64,000 nt of DNA from Nocardioides sp. 1609 (GCF_004522105.1 NZ_SPUJ01000003.1:744001-808000); one strand, 5' to 3'. Counted from the stretch's first letter, positions 16,416 through 25,104 are shown. Made by a program: numbers and translations. Notes: generated by a model not told the origin, from the sequence alone.

Positions 16416-16421
16416 TACCGT
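16416..16421 (+). promoter_or_regulatory. Putative -10 box (TACCGT) of a leaderless promoter for ptrB
   Basis: A TANNNT hexamer followed by 7 nt and the ATG at 16429; no Shine-Dalgarno is present. Confidence 0.5.
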
Positions 16422-16428
16422 TCGCGAC

Positions 16429-18621
16429 ATGCCCGACGTCCCGCCCGTGCCACCCGTCTCCGCACCCGTGGCCCCACCCGTGCCCGCACGCCGCCCGGTC
16501 ACCACCGAGCACCACGGTCACACCCGGGTCGACGACTACGACTGGCTGCGCGCCAAGGACTCCGCCGAGGTCGTCGCGCACCTGGAGGCCGAGAACGCCT
16601 TCACCGCCGACCGCACCGCCCACCTGGCCGACCTGCGCGACCGGCTCTTCGGCGAGATCAAGGCCCGCACCCGCGAGACCGACCTGTCGGTACCGACCCG
16701 CGGTCGCGAGCACTGGTACTACGGCCGGTCCTTCGCGGGGCGCGAGTACGGCGCGTCGTGCCGTGTCCCGATCACCGGTCCCGACGACTGGACCCCGCCG
16801 CAGCCCGCCGAGGACGCCGCGCCCGACCAGCCGGCCCTGCCCGGCGAGGAGGTGCTGCTCGACCTCGACGTCCTCGCCGAGGGCCACGAGTTCTTCTCCC
16901 TCGGCGGGTCGGCCATGAGCCCCGACAGCCGGCTGCTGGCCTACGCCACCGACGTCGTCGGCGACGAGCGCTACACGATCCGCGTCAAGGACGTCGACAC
17001 CGGCGACCTGCTCGACGACGTCATCGAGGGCGCCCTCGGCGGCGCCACCTGGGACCGCGCCGGCGAGCACCTCTACTACACGACCGTCGACGACGCCTGG
17101 CGCGCCGACAAGATCTGGCGGCACCGCCTCGGCACCGCCCAGGACGCCGACGAGCTGGTCTTCCACGAGACCGACGGCCGGTTCTGGGTCGGGTGCGGCC
17201 GCACCCGCAGCGACCGCTACCTCGTGATCGCGAGCGGCTCGAAGACGACGTCGGAGTACCACCTGCTCGACGCCGACGCCCCCGAGCTCGGCTTCCGGTG
17301 CTTCGCGCCGCGGGCCGAGGGCGTGGAGTACTCCGTCGAGCACGCCGTCCTCGCCGGAGAGGACCGGTTCCTGGTGCTCCACAACGCCACCGGGCCCGAC
17401 TTCGAGCTCGCCGTGGCCCCGCCCGAGCCGACGCCGCGCGACGGGTGGGTGCCGCTGGTCGCGCACGACCCCGCCGTCCGGCTCGAGGACGTCGACGCCT
17501 TCGCCGGCCACCTCGTCGTCCACCAGCGCAGCAACGGGCTCACCCAGCTGCGGATCCTCGAGCTCGGTGACTCAGCGGCCGGGCAGGGGGTCTCCGACGA
17601 CTACCTCGTCGAGTTCGACCACGAGGTCTACACCGTCGGCTCCGGCGGCAACCCGCGCTTCGAGCAGCCCACCGTCCGCCTGGGCTACGTGACCATGGCG
17701 GTGCCGTCGTCGGTCTACGACTACGACGTCCGCACCCGCGAGCTCACGCTGCTCAAGCGCGCCCCGGTCCTCGGTGGCTACGACCCCGCCGACTACGAGG
17801 AGCACCGGCTCTGGGCCGCCGGCGACGACGGCGAGCCGGTCCCGATCTCGCTGGTCGTGCGCCGCGACGCACGGGCCGCGGGCGAGCCCGTGCCGCTGCA
17901 CCTGTACGCCTACGGCGCCTACGAGACCTCGATCGACCCGGCGTTCTCCATCGCCCGCCTCTCGCTGCTCGACCGCGGCGCGGCGTTCGCGATCGCGCAC
18001 GTGCGCGGCGGCGGCGAGATGGGGCGCCGCTGGTACGACGCCGGCAAGCTCGACCACAAGCAGAACACCTTCGCCGACTTCGCCGCCTGCGCCCGGCACC
18101 TCGTCGCCGAGGGCTGGACGACGGCCGACCGGCTCGTCGGCGAGGGCGCGAGCGCCGGCGGGCTGCTCATCGGCGCGGTCGCCAACCAGGCGCCGGACGC
18201 GTTCGCCGGCCTGGTGGCGGGGGTGCCCTTCGTCGACAACCTGACGACCATGCTGGACGCGACCCTGCCCCTGACCGTCACCGAGTACGACGAGTGGGGC
18301 AACCCGGAGGACGACCCCGACGCCTACGCGACGATCGCGGCGTACGCGCCGTACGACAACGTGGCCGCCCAGCGGTACCCGCGGATCCTCGCCGAGACGT
18401 CGTTCCAGGACACCCGGGTGCTCTACGTGGAACCCGCGAAGTGGGTGGCGCGGCTCCGCGAGCGCGCGGTCGAGCCCGACGTGCTGCTCCGTGTGGAGAT
18501 GGCGGCCGGGCACGGGGGCGTCAGCGGGCGTTACCAGGCCTGGAAGGACCGTGCCTTCACCCTCGCGTGGATCCTGGACACGATGGGCCTCGCGGAGGCC
18601 CCTGCGAGCCCCGCAGCCTGA
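16429..18621 (+). CDS. ptrB: Oligopeptidase B-like S9A prolyl oligopeptidase family protein
   Basis: The 730-aa cytoplasmic peptidase has an N-terminal propeller domain (residues about 70-430) and a C-terminal alpha/beta hydrolase. The triad is Ser575 in GEGASAGGLL, Asp661 in FQDTRVLYVEPAKWVARLR and His695 in MAAGHGG. The family signature HVRGGGEMGRRWYDAGKLDH is present near residue 525. PtrB-type enzymes cut short peptides after basic residues. The first 25 residues are a Pro/Val-rich lead-in (PDVPPVPPVSAPVAPPVPAR). The start follows TACCGT by 7 nt and overlaps nothing; it diverges from the GNAT gene. Confidence 0.92.
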   Translation: MPDVPPVPPVSAPVAPPVPARRPVTTEHHGHTRVDDYDWLRAKDSAEVVAHLEAENAFTADRTAHLADLRDRLFGEIKARTRETDLSVPTRGREHWYYGRSFAGREYGASCRVPITGPDDWTPPQPAEDAAPDQPALPGEEVLLDLDVLAEGHEFFSLGGSAMSPDSRLLAYATDVVGDERYTIRVKDVDTGDLLDDVIEGALGGATWDRAGEHLYYTTVDDAWRADKIWRHRLGTAQDADELVFHETDGRFWVGCGRTRSDRYLVIASGSKTTSEYHLLDADAPELGFRCFAPRAEGVEYSVEHAVLAGEDRFLVLHNATGPDFELAVAPPEPTPRDGWVPLVAHDPAVRLEDVDAFAGHLVVHQRSNGLTQLRILELGDSAAGQGVSDDYLVEFDHEVYTVGSGGNPRFEQPTVRLGYVTMAVPSSVYDYDVRTRELTLLKRAPVLGGYDPADYEEHRLWAAGDDGEPVPISLVVRRDARAAGEPVPLHLYAYGAYETSIDPAFSIARLSLLDRGAAFAIAHVRGGGEMGRRWYDAGKLDHKQNTFADFAACARHLVAEGWTTADRLVGEGASAGGLLIGAVANQAPDAFAGLVAGVPFVDNLTTMLDATLPLTVTEYDEWGNPEDDPDAYATIAAYAPYDNVAAQRYPRILAETSFQDTRVLYVEPAKWVARLRERAVEPDVLLRVEMAAGHGGVSGRYQAWKDRAFTLAWILDTMGLAEAPASPAA

Positions 18622-18702
18622 ACGTTTCACCCGGCGCCCTGAGAAGTCCCTGAGATCTGCTCCGACTGGCAACTCTGCACCGATCCGGTACGTCCTTGAT
18701 GA

Positions 18703-18723
18703 CGAAGGCCTATCGAGCCTTCG
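18703..18723 (+). other. Small hairpin between ptrB and the sigma factor gene
   Basis: A 7-bp stem (cgaaggc / gccttcg) with a 7-nt loop lies about 80 nt past ptrB and 87 nt before the sigma factor start. It could end the ptrB transcript or sit in the sigma factor leader; there is no T-tract. Confidence 0.35.
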
Positions 18724-18809
18724 GGGTGAAGTGGGAATCCACCTCCCCCCGCGAACGTTGGTCAAGACGTGGTCGCAAGGTCGACCGCAGAATCGAAGGA
18801 GGGTCCCCC

Positions 18810-19775
18810 ATGGCAGCTCGGACCGCAACGAAGACCGGCGGAGTCTCGCGCGAGATCGAAGGCCGCGACAGCGTCGGTCTCTACCTCGACGAGATCGCCC
18901 GCAACCCGCTGCTCGACGCCGCCATGGAGGTCGAGCTGTCCAAGACCATCGAGGCCGGCCTGATGGCCGAGGCCCTCCTGGCCGAGGGCCGGGTCGGACG
19001 CCGCAAGGGCGGCGCCCCCATGCGAGCCACCCAGGAGGAGCTCGAGTGGCTCGCCGAGGAGGGCCGCAAGGCCGTCGACACGTTCATCACCGCGAACCTG
19101 CGGCTGGTCGTCTCGATCGCCCGCAAGTACGGCCGGGCGCAGATGCCGATGCTCGACCTCATCCAGGAGGGCAACACCGGCCTGATCCGTGCGGTCGAGA
19201 AGTTCGACTACACGAAGGGCTACAAGTTCTCCACCTACGCCACCTGGTGGGTGCGCCAGGCGATCACCCGTGGCATCGCGCAGCAGGCCCGCGTCGTCCG
19301 GCTCCCCGTGCACGTCGTGGAGGAGCTCAACCAGGTCGGCGGCGCCCGCCGCACCCTCGAGCGCCAGCTCGGCCGTGACCCCGAGCCGGCCGAGATCGCC
19401 GTCGAGCTCGGCCTCTCCGTCGAGCGGGTCCTGGACCTGATGGCCTGGGGTCGCGAGCACGTCAGCCTCGACACCCCCGTCGACGAGGACGGCGACACCT
19501 CGCTGGGCGACCTGATGGCCCAGGAGACGTCCCCGTCGCCCGACCTGACGGTGCTCGACGTCGAGTCCCGCGACCGGCTCAACACGCTCGTCGGGTCGCT
19601 CGACGAGCGGGCGGCCGACATCATCCGCTCCCGCTACGGCCTCACCGACGGCCGTCAGCACAAGCTCGCCGACATCGGCGCCAAGCACGGCATCTCCGCC
19701 GAGCGGGTGCGCCAGCTCGAGCGGGAGGCGCTGCAGAAGCTGCGCCGGCTGGGCGACCCCGACCTCGCCGCCTGA
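18810..19775 (+). CDS. Group 2 RNA polymerase sigma-70 factor
   Basis: The 321-aa protein has region 1.2 (DSVGLYLDEIARNPLLD) and region 2 (NLRLVVSIARKYG, LDLIQEGNTGLIRAVEKFDY) with the -10 recognition segment YATWWVRQAITRGIA. Region 3 and a region 4.2 helix-turn-helix (ISAERVRQLEREALQKLRR) follow. It lacks the long acidic N-terminal region 1.1 of the principal sigma factor, so it is a non-essential group 2 type (SigB/HrdA-D-like). An exceptional Shine-Dalgarno (AAGGAGGG) lies 9 nt before the ATG. A 188-nt upstream region leaves space for regulation. Confidence 0.92.
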   Translation: MAARTATKTGGVSREIEGRDSVGLYLDEIARNPLLDAAMEVELSKTIEAGLMAEALLAEGRVGRRKGGAPMRATQEELEWLAEEGRKAVDTFITANLRLVVSIARKYGRAQMPMLDLIQEGNTGLIRAVEKFDYTKGYKFSTYATWWVRQAITRGIAQQARVVRLPVHVVEELNQVGGARRTLERQLGRDPEPAEIAVELGLSVERVLDLMAWGREHVSLDTPVDEDGDTSLGDLMAQETSPSPDLTVLDVESRDRLNTLVGSLDERAADIIRSRYGLTDGRQHKLADIGAKHGISAERVRQLEREALQKLRRLGDPDLAA

Positions 19776-19794
19776 GCCCGCTCCACCGTTGTCC

Positions 19795-19829
19795 GCCGGC
19801 CCGCCGTAGATCGAGTACGGCGGGCCGGC
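19795..19829 (+). terminator. Long hairpin after the sigma factor gene
   Basis: A perfect 14-bp inverted repeat (gccggcccgccgta / tacggcgggccggc) with a 7-nt loop lies 19 nt past the stop codon. No T-tract follows, which is usual for terminator-like hairpins in GC-rich actinobacteria. Confidence 0.65.
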
Positions 19830-19830
19830 G

Positions 19831-19863
19831 TCATGTCCGGCTCATGTCCGGCGTCATGTCCGG
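19831..19863 (+). repeat. Three direct repeats TCATGTCCGG
   Basis: Perfect 10-bp copies start at 19831, 19842 and 19854 (11- and 12-bp periods, about one helical turn), ending 4 nt before the TAGGCT hexamer of the following GNAT gene. The position suits a regulator-binding array, but a replication-slippage origin is equally possible. Confidence 0.6.
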
Positions 19864-19867
19864 GCAC

Positions 19868-19873
19868 TAGGCT
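19868..19873 (+). promoter_or_regulatory. Putative -10 box (TAGGCT) of a leaderless promoter
   Basis: A TANNNT hexamer followed by 7 nt and the GTG at 19881. Confidence 0.5.
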
Positions 19874-19880
19874 GGCCGGC

Positions 19881-20336
19881 GTGCGGATCGCCCTCGACGA
19901 CCTGACCGGTACCGGCGTGGTCGCGTTCCTCGAGGCACACCTCGCCCAGCTGCGGGCGACGTCCCCGCCGGAGTCGACCCACGCCCTCGACCTGGCCGGG
20001 CTGCGGGCGGCCGGGGTGCTCCTCTGGACGGCGCACGACGGCGACGAGCTCGTCGGGTGCGCCGCGCTCAAGCGGCTCGACGACGAGCACGCCGAGCTCA
20101 AGTCGATGCGGACGGCGACGCACCGGACCGGCGAGGGCATCGGCGCCCGGCTCCTCGAGCACGTGCTCGGCGAGGCTCGCGCGCGCGGCTACCGGCGGGT
20201 CAGCCTGGAGACCGGCAGCCAGGACTTCTTCGCCCCGGCCCGCCGGCTCTACGCCCGGCACGGCTTCGCGGAGTGCCCGCCGTTCGCCGGCTACCGGCCC
20301 GACCCGCACAGCACGTTCATGACGCGCGTGCTGTGA
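19881..20336 (+). CDS. GNAT-family N-acetyltransferase
   Basis: The 151-aa single-domain enzyme has GCAALKRLDDEHAELKSMRT (strands 3-4) and the acetyl-CoA loop HRTGEGIGARLLEHVLGEAR near residue 85. It ends with ARRLYARHGFAECPPFAGYR, the pattern of PhnO/YitI-like GNATs. The substrate is unknown. The GTG start follows TAGGCT by 7 nt. Its 3' end overlaps the convergent MFS gene by 20 nt, so both stop codons lie inside the other gene. Confidence 0.87.
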   Translation: MRIALDDLTGTGVVAFLEAHLAQLRATSPPESTHALDLAGLRAAGVLLWTAHDGDELVGCAALKRLDDEHAELKSMRTATHRTGEGIGARLLEHVLGEARARGYRRVSLETGSQDFFAPARRLYARHGFAECPPFAGYRPDPHSTFMTRVL

Positions 20337-21525
20337 GCTCGTCCTCCAGGTAGGTCGGCCGGGAGACCGCGAGGCCGCAGAGCACCAGCGGGACGACGAG
20401 CACGGTGAGCGCGACCAGCGGCAGCGTCCAGCTGCCGCTGACGTCGTGCAGCACCCCGACCCCGAACGGGCCGACGGCGGAGAACAGGTAGCCGACCGAC
20501 TGGGTGTAGGCCGACAGGGACGCCGTGCCCGCCTCCGTGCGGGCGCGCAGGCCGATGAGGGTGAGCACGAGCGGGAACGTCGAGGTGCCGGTGCCGACGA
20601 ACAGCGCCCACACGACCGCGCCCTCGCCGGGGGCGAGGATCAGGCCGAGGTAGCCCACCGGGTAGCAGGCGCCGAGGGCGAGCACGAGCGGCGCCACGTT
20701 CGTCATCCGGCCGGCGAGCGACGGGACCAGGAACGACAGCGGGATGCTGGTGCCGGTGATGACGCCGAGCAGCAGGCCCGCCGACCCGCTCGAGAAGCCC
20801 GCGTCGCGGTAGACGTCGGCGAACCAGCCGAAGACCGCGTAGGCCTGGAGCGACTGCAGCGCGAACAGCGCCGCCATCAGCCGGCCGAGGCGCGTACGGC
20901 CCACGGCGGCGAGCGGGATCCGCTCGCCCGGCACGACCGGCGCGCGGTCGCGGTCGCGGCCCAGCAGCGCCAGCCACGGCAGCAGCGAGATCCCGGCCAG
21001 CACCGCCCAGGCCGCGAGCCCGGTGCGCCAGCCGTCGGCTCCGCCGACGGACTCGCTGATCGGGACGGTGAGGATCGAGGAGCCGGTGATGCCGACGGCG
21101 AGCGCGGTCGAGTAGACCGCGGTCAGGGTGCCGACCCGCTCCGGGAAGTGCTGCTTCACCAGCGACGGCAGGACGACGTTCGCAGTGGCCATCCCGGCCA
21201 GGGCCAGCAACGACAGCAGCAGGAACGCGACGACGTCGTCGACCCGGCTGCGCGCGAGGAGTCCGACGGCGACGCAGCCCAGGGCCAGGGCGGTCAGCCG
21301 GTGCGTGCCGAGCCGCTCCGCCAGCCGGGGGGCCAGCGCGCCGAAGAGCGCGAACGCCACCACCGGGAGTGCGGTGAGGATCCCGGCCCCGGTGCCCGAC
21401 ATCCCGAGCCCGCCGCGGACGTCGTCGAGCACCGGGCCGACGCTGACCGCCGCCGGCCGCAGGTTGAGGGCCAGGACGACGATGCCGACGAGGACGAGCA
21501 GCCGACCCCGCACCGGCCCGCTCAA
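20317..21525 (-). CDS. MFS transporter, CynX/NimT family
   Basis: The 402-aa protein has about twelve membrane segments. It begins with VGIVVLALNLRPAAVSVGPV, the CynX/NimT-type first helix (LxLRPxxxxxGP), and has the MFS loop APRLAERLGTHRLTALAL after helix 2. Members export or import small anions or nitroimidazoles; the substrate here is unknown. The first codon appears to be TTG at 21525, overlapping the coaE stop by 4 nt (TTGA). A GTG five codons in (PVRG) is the alternative. Its 3' end overlaps the convergent GNAT gene by 20 nt. Confidence 0.85.
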   Translation of the reverse strand: MSGPVRGRLLVLVGIVVLALNLRPAAVSVGPVLDDVRGGLGMSGTGAGILTALPVVAFALFGALAPRLAERLGTHRLTALALGCVAVGLLARSRVDDVVAFLLLSLLALAGMATANVVLPSLVKQHFPERVGTLTAVYSTALAVGITGSSILTVPISESVGGADGWRTGLAAWAVLAGISLLPWLALLGRDRDRAPVVPGERIPLAAVGRTRLGRLMAALFALQSLQAYAVFGWFADVYRDAGFSSGSAGLLLGVITGTSIPLSFLVPSLAGRMTNVAPLVLALGACYPVGYLGLILAPGEGAVVWALFVGTGTSTFPLVLTLIGLRARTEAGTASLSAYTQSVGYLFSAVGPFGVGVLHDVSGSWTLPLVALTVLVVPLVLCGLAVSRPTYLEDELTARAS

Positions 21526-22127
21526 GAGGCGGTGAGCTCGGCGTGGACCGCCTCGACCCGGGCACGGAGCTCGTCGAGGGTGCCGCTGTTGTCGACGACG
21601 TGGGTCGCGACGGCCAGGCGCTGCTCACGGGTGGCCTGGGCGGCGATCCGCGACTCGGCGTCCGCGCGGGTCCAGCCGCGGTCGCGCACCACCCGCTCGA
21701 TCCGGATCTCGTCGGGGACGTCGACCACGACCACGGCGTCGAACCCACCCTCCTCGCCCGCCCGACCCGCCCGGCCCGACTCGGCGAGCAACGGGATGTC
21801 GTGGACGACGAGGTCGTCGGGACCGGCGGCGGCCTCCAGCGCGGCGTACCGCTCGAAGACCAGCGGGTGCACGATCGACTCGAGCAGCCTCCGCTTCGCG
21901 GGATCGCCGAAGACCAGCGCGCCCATCCGGGGCCGGTCGAGGTCACCGTCGGCGGTGAGCAGCTCGGACCCGAAGGCCGCCACGACCTGCTCCAGGCCGG
22001 GTGTGCCGCGCTCGACCACCTCGCGGGCCAGGACGTCGGCGTCGATGACCACCGCCCCGAGCTCGGCCAGGATCGCCGAGACGGTGCTCTTGCCCGAACC
22101 GACGCCGCCGGTGAGTCCTACCCGCAC
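21522..22127 (-). CDS. coaE: Dephospho-CoA kinase
   Basis: The 201-aa enzyme catalyses the last step of coenzyme A synthesis, phosphorylating the ribose 3'-OH of dephospho-CoA. It has the P-loop GLTGGVGSGKSTV at residues 4-16, the DADVLAREVVERGTPG motif, HPLVFERY and VVHDIPLLAESG, and an adenine-binding C-terminal part. The length is standard. The GTG start follows TAGCCT by 6 nt; that hexamer overlaps the stop codon of the preceding Gly-rich gene. The stop overlaps the TTG start of the MFS gene. Confidence 0.95.
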   Translation of the reverse strand: MRVGLTGGVGSGKSTVSAILAELGAVVIDADVLAREVVERGTPGLEQVVAAFGSELLTADGDLDRPRMGALVFGDPAKRRLLESIVHPLVFERYAALEAAAGPDDLVVHDIPLLAESGRAGRAGEEGGFDAVVVVDVPDEIRIERVVRDRGWTRADAESRIAAQATREQRLAVATHVVDNSGTLDELRARVEAVHAELTAS

Positions 22128-22133
22128 CCTGCG

Positions 22134-22139
22134 AGGCTA
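22134..22139 (-). promoter_or_regulatory. Putative -10 box (TAGCCT) of a leaderless promoter for coaE
   Basis: TANNNT ending 6 nt before the GTG at 22127; it overlaps the TAG stop of the upstream small membrane-protein gene. Confidence 0.5.
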
Positions 22140-22448
22140 GTCGCCGCCGCCGCCACCGCCGCCACCGCCGTCCCCTCCCCCACCGCCACCGTCGGAGCCG
22201 CCGCCGTCGGAGCCGCCCCCGAACCAGCCGCCGCCCGAGTCGCCCCCCGAGTCGTGCGACCCACCGTCGTGCTGGCGGTGGTCGGTGCTGGTGTCGGTGC
22301 CGCCGTCGTAGCTGCCGGCGTAGCCGCCGTCCGCGGCGCGGCCGGTGCGACCGCGTCCGGGGTGGCGGCCCGAGCTCGTGGCGATCGCCACCACGACCAG
22401 CGCGACGACGACGGCCACCACGACGGCGAGGGCGATGAGGATGGTCAT
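22137..22448 (-). CDS. Small membrane protein with Gly/Asp/Ser-rich tail
   Basis: The 103-aa product is one N-terminal membrane helix (ILIALAVVVAVVVALVVVAI) followed by a low-complexity hydrophilic tail: a His/Asp/Ser stretch (TSTDHRQHDGGSHDSGG) and a final run of Gly and Asp. Only the helix and the composition can be described. Similar Gly-rich single-pass proteins are common in actinobacteria and have no known function. The gene lies between the ECF partner gene and coaE, all on one strand. Confidence 0.6.
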   Translation of the reverse strand: MTILIALAVVVAVVVALVVVAIATSSGRHPGRGRTGRAADGGYAGSYDGGTDTSTDHRQHDGGSHDSGGDSGGGWFGGGSDGGGSDGGGGGGDGGGGGGGGGD

Positions 22449-22483
22449 GGCCGCTGTCTACCCCTCCGCCCCCGACTCACGCC

Positions 22484-23437
22484 TCAGCAGCCGTGATTGA
22501 CCTGCGCGCACGTGTCCTCGGCCCAGCGCAGCTCGTGCCGGTTGCTGGTGCCGGCGACCTGCACGTCGACGACGATCGGCTCGAGCGTCGTCTGGTCGGT
22601 GCCGGGCGCGACCAGGACGCCGTCGGTGGCGACGTACTCCATCCGCCACCAGGTGCGTCCCTCGGCGTCCGTGCTCGTGGTCGCCTCCTCGACGTGCCCG
22701 TCGGGGAAGGTGTAGCTGACCCCCCACTGCATCGCCTGCGACGTGACGATCCCGCCGGCGACGAAGACCAGGTCGTAGTCCCTGGCCGCGCCGTCCTGCG
22801 GGTCCACCGCGTTGGTGCTGACGCGCCAGGGGGTGGTGTCGTCCGGGGGGTGGCGGCCGTCGAGCGGCTGGGCACCGTGCAGGGTGACGGTGCCGCCGAC
22901 GGTGTCGCACAGGACGAACCGGTCGCCCTCGACGAGGTACGACGTCGTGCCGAGCGTGCCCTCGACCGCGAGCGCGGGGACGGCACCGGGCAGGACGTGG
23001 CGCAGGTCGCGCCGGCAGGCCCCCGCCGCGTCACCCGCGGGTCCGCCGGACGGGGTGGGCACGACGGCCGCACCGTCCTCGGCCGGGGGGATCGTGCCCT
23101 CCCCGGGGTCGTCCGGCGCGTCGGGCGCCTCGGAGGTGCCGGGCGTGTCGGGCACCGTGACGTCCTCGGACGGTGCCGGGGTCGGGATCCGGTTCGGCGC
23201 GGAGGTGCTCCGGCCGCCGGGCAGGACGTCGTCGTCCGCGCCGGGGCGCAGGGTGGCGTAGCCGGTCGCGCCCGCGAGGACCACGACCGCCGCCGCTGCC
23301 GCCACCGGGACCGCCCAGCGCCGACGCGGACCGGCCGGCGCGGACTCGTCGAGGCCGGCGAGCACGCGGCCCCGCAGGCGGGCGCGGGCGGCGTCGTCGA
23401 GCGGCTGGTCGGGCGGGGTGGTGAGGTCGTCGTCCAT
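22484..23437 (-). CDS. Membrane-anchored extracytoplasmic protein, likely partner of the ECF sigma factor
   Basis: The 317-aa protein has a short cytoplasmic N-terminus of about 40 residues (DDAARARLRGRVLAGLDES), one membrane helix (AVPVAAAAAVVVLAGATGYA) and a Pro/Thr/Asp-rich linker (about residues 75-130). An extracytoplasmic domain with four cysteines and a C-terminal DTCAQVNHGC follows. The ATG overlaps the sigma factor stop by 1 nt (TGATG), the arrangement of sigma/anti-sigma pairs. The cytoplasmic part is short for a classical anti-sigma domain and lacks the zinc-binding HxxxCxxC motif. It may be a non-canonical anti-sigma factor or a target gene. Confidence 0.7.
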   Translation of the reverse strand: MDDDLTTPPDQPLDDAARARLRGRVLAGLDESAPAGPRRRWAVPVAAAAAVVVLAGATGYATLRPGADDDVLPGGRSTSAPNRIPTPAPSEDVTVPDTPGTSEAPDAPDDPGEGTIPPAEDGAAVVPTPSGGPAGDAAGACRRDLRHVLPGAVPALAVEGTLGTTSYLVEGDRFVLCDTVGGTVTLHGAQPLDGRHPPDDTTPWRVSTNAVDPQDGAARDYDLVFVAGGIVTSQAMQWGVSYTFPDGHVEEATTSTDAEGRTWWRMEYVATDGVLVAPGTDQTTLEPIVVDVQVAGTSNRHELRWAEDTCAQVNHGC

Positions 23438-24000
23438 CACGGGGTTCCTTCGGCGTCGATCGGAGCGAGGGCGGTCAGGCGCCGGCGCGCCCGGGAGAGC
23501 CGGGAGCGGACGGTGCCGACCGGCACCTCGAGGGCGGCGGCGGCGTCCTCGTAGGACAGGCCGGACCAGACGACGAGGGCGAGCACCTCGCGCTCGTGCG
23601 GTGGCAGGGTGGCGACGGCGTCGAGCACGACCCGCATCCGCCGCTCGGTGTCGAGCCGCTCGTCGACCCGGTCGGCGTGGTCGGGCTGGTCGGGAGGCCC
23701 GGGGAGCCGCGCGACGGCGCGCAGGTGGCGACGGCGTCCGCGGGTCAGGTTGCGGCAGACGTTGGTGGCGACGCCGTGGAGCCAGGGCAGCAGCGAACCG
23801 TCGTGGACCTGCACCCGGTGCCGGTGCCGCCACACCTCCAGGAACGTCGTCGCCGTGGCGTCCTCGGCGTCGGCCCGGTCGGCGGTGAGCCGGAAGCAGT
23901 GCCGGTGGATCCGGTCGGCGTGCCGGTCGAACAGCTCGGCGACGGCGTCGGCGTCGCCGTGGCGCAGGCGTTCGGCGAGCGCGGCCTCCGACTGGGTCAT
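23437..24000 (-). CDS. ECF-type RNA polymerase sigma factor
   Basis: The 187-aa protein has region 2 (AVAELFDRHADRIHRHCFRL, then DAEDATATTFLEVWR) and region 4 (LPPHEREVLALVVWSGLSYE, then VPVGTVRSRLSRARRRL), with no regions 1 or 3, as in ECF factors. ATG 24000 is preferred because GGAGG lies 5 nt upstream; a second ATG at 24021, with GAGG 4 nt upstream, would add seven residues. It is followed with 1-nt overlap by the membrane protein gene. No SnoaL or other C-terminal extension is present. Confidence 0.9.
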   Translation of the reverse strand: MTQSEAALAERLRHGDADAVAELFDRHADRIHRHCFRLTADRADAEDATATTFLEVWRHRHRVQVHDGSLLPWLHGVATNVCRNLTRGRRRHLRAVARLPGPPDQPDHADRVDERLDTERRMRVVLDAVATLPPHEREVLALVVWSGLSYEDAAAALEVPVGTVRSRLSRARRRLTALAPIDAEGTP

Positions 24001-24112
24001 GGTGTCCTCCGGTGGGCTCATGCTTCCTCATGTCCGCACCGGGACCGCAGTTCCCGCGGCCGACCGACTTCCACCCGCACCCGGGGGCGTCTCCGGCCCG
24101 CGTCCACCTTCC

Positions 24113-25075
24113 TCAGACGGGCTCGGACACCTCCGCGCCATGTGCGACGTCGCCCAGCGCGGTCGCGGCGGTCGCCCGGCAGACGTCGTCCCACGGGGTC
24201 GGTGCCAGCCCGAGCTCGCGCTCGGTGAGCGAGGAGTCGAGCACGTAGGGGCGCTCGAACTGGTGGACGGTCTCGCGCATCTCCCGCAGGACCGGGACGA
24301 CGAGCCCGCCGACCCCCAGCAGCGCGCGCGGCCAGGGCCGGACCCGCACCGGCTCGCGCCCGGCGGCCCGGCAGACGTCGGCGACGGCCTCGGCCTGGGT
24401 GCGGGGCGGGTTGGTCGGGGCGTGCCAGACCCGGCCGTGGGTGTCCGGGCGGGCCGCGACGGCGACGAGGGTGCGGGCCATGTCGCGGACGTCGGTGAAG
24501 GAGTGCGCGACGTCGGCGCGGCCGAACACCCGGACCGACCGCCCGGCGAGGGCCGCCGGCGCCACGGTCGGGATGTGTGCCATGGTCACGCCTGGCCCCA
24601 GGTAGTCGGAGCCGCGCACCTCGACCGCACGCAGCCGCCCCGCCTCGTGGGCCGCCCGGGCGTCGGCCCACATCGTGGCGCGCAGGGCGCCCTTCACCCC
24701 CTGGGCGAGGTCGGCCTGGCCCTCGAGCATCGGCGCGTCGACCACACCGTAGGGGTACAGGCAGGACGCCGTCGCCAGCACCGCACCGGTCCGCTCGGCC
24801 GCGACGAGGAAGGCCTCCGCCACCGGCGGCCACCACGTCGACCACACGTCGTACGACGGCGGGTTCACGCAGTTGTAGAGCGCGCTCGCCCCCTCGACGA
24901 GGGTCGTCAGCGCGGCCGCGTCGGCCACGTCGAGCGCCACCCGGCGCACGCCCGGGACGTCGTCCCCGTGACCCGATCGGCTCACCAGGAGGACGTCCTC
25001 GTGCCCCTGCGCCACCAGCTCCCGCACGGTCGCCAGACCCACCGGCCCCGCACCTACCACCACGTGCTTGCCCAT
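24113..25075 (-). CDS. NAD(P)-dependent epimerase/dehydratase-like oxidoreductase (atypical SDR)
   Basis: The 320-aa protein starts with a Rossmann motif of the atypical GxGxxG type (VVVGAGPVGLATVRELVAQG) and has ALYNCVNPPSYDVWSTWWPP and LATASCLYPYG. The YxxxK catalytic pair is not clearly recognisable, so the reaction cannot be assigned. ATG 25075 is chosen because GAGGAG lies 9 nt upstream; ATG 25084 directly abuts that site. It is divergent from a TetR gene, and the intergenic region carries palindromes, so it is probably the regulated target. The family includes sugar-nucleotide epimerases and NmrA-like reductases. Confidence 0.8.
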   Translation of the reverse strand: MGKHVVVGAGPVGLATVRELVAQGHEDVLLVSRSGHGDDVPGVRRVALDVADAAALTTLVEGASALYNCVNPPSYDVWSTWWPPVAEAFLVAAERTGAVLATASCLYPYGVVDAPMLEGQADLAQGVKGALRATMWADARAAHEAGRLRAVEVRGSDYLGPGVTMAHIPTVAPAALAGRSVRVFGRADVAHSFTDVRDMARTLVAVAARPDTHGRVWHAPTNPPRTQAEAVADVCRAAGREPVRVRPWPRALLGVGGLVVPVLREMRETVHQFERPYVLDSSLTERELGLAPTPWDDVCRATAATALGDVAHGAEVSEPV

Positions 25076-25104
25076 CGTCACCATCTCCTCGTCGATCCGT
25101 TTTC

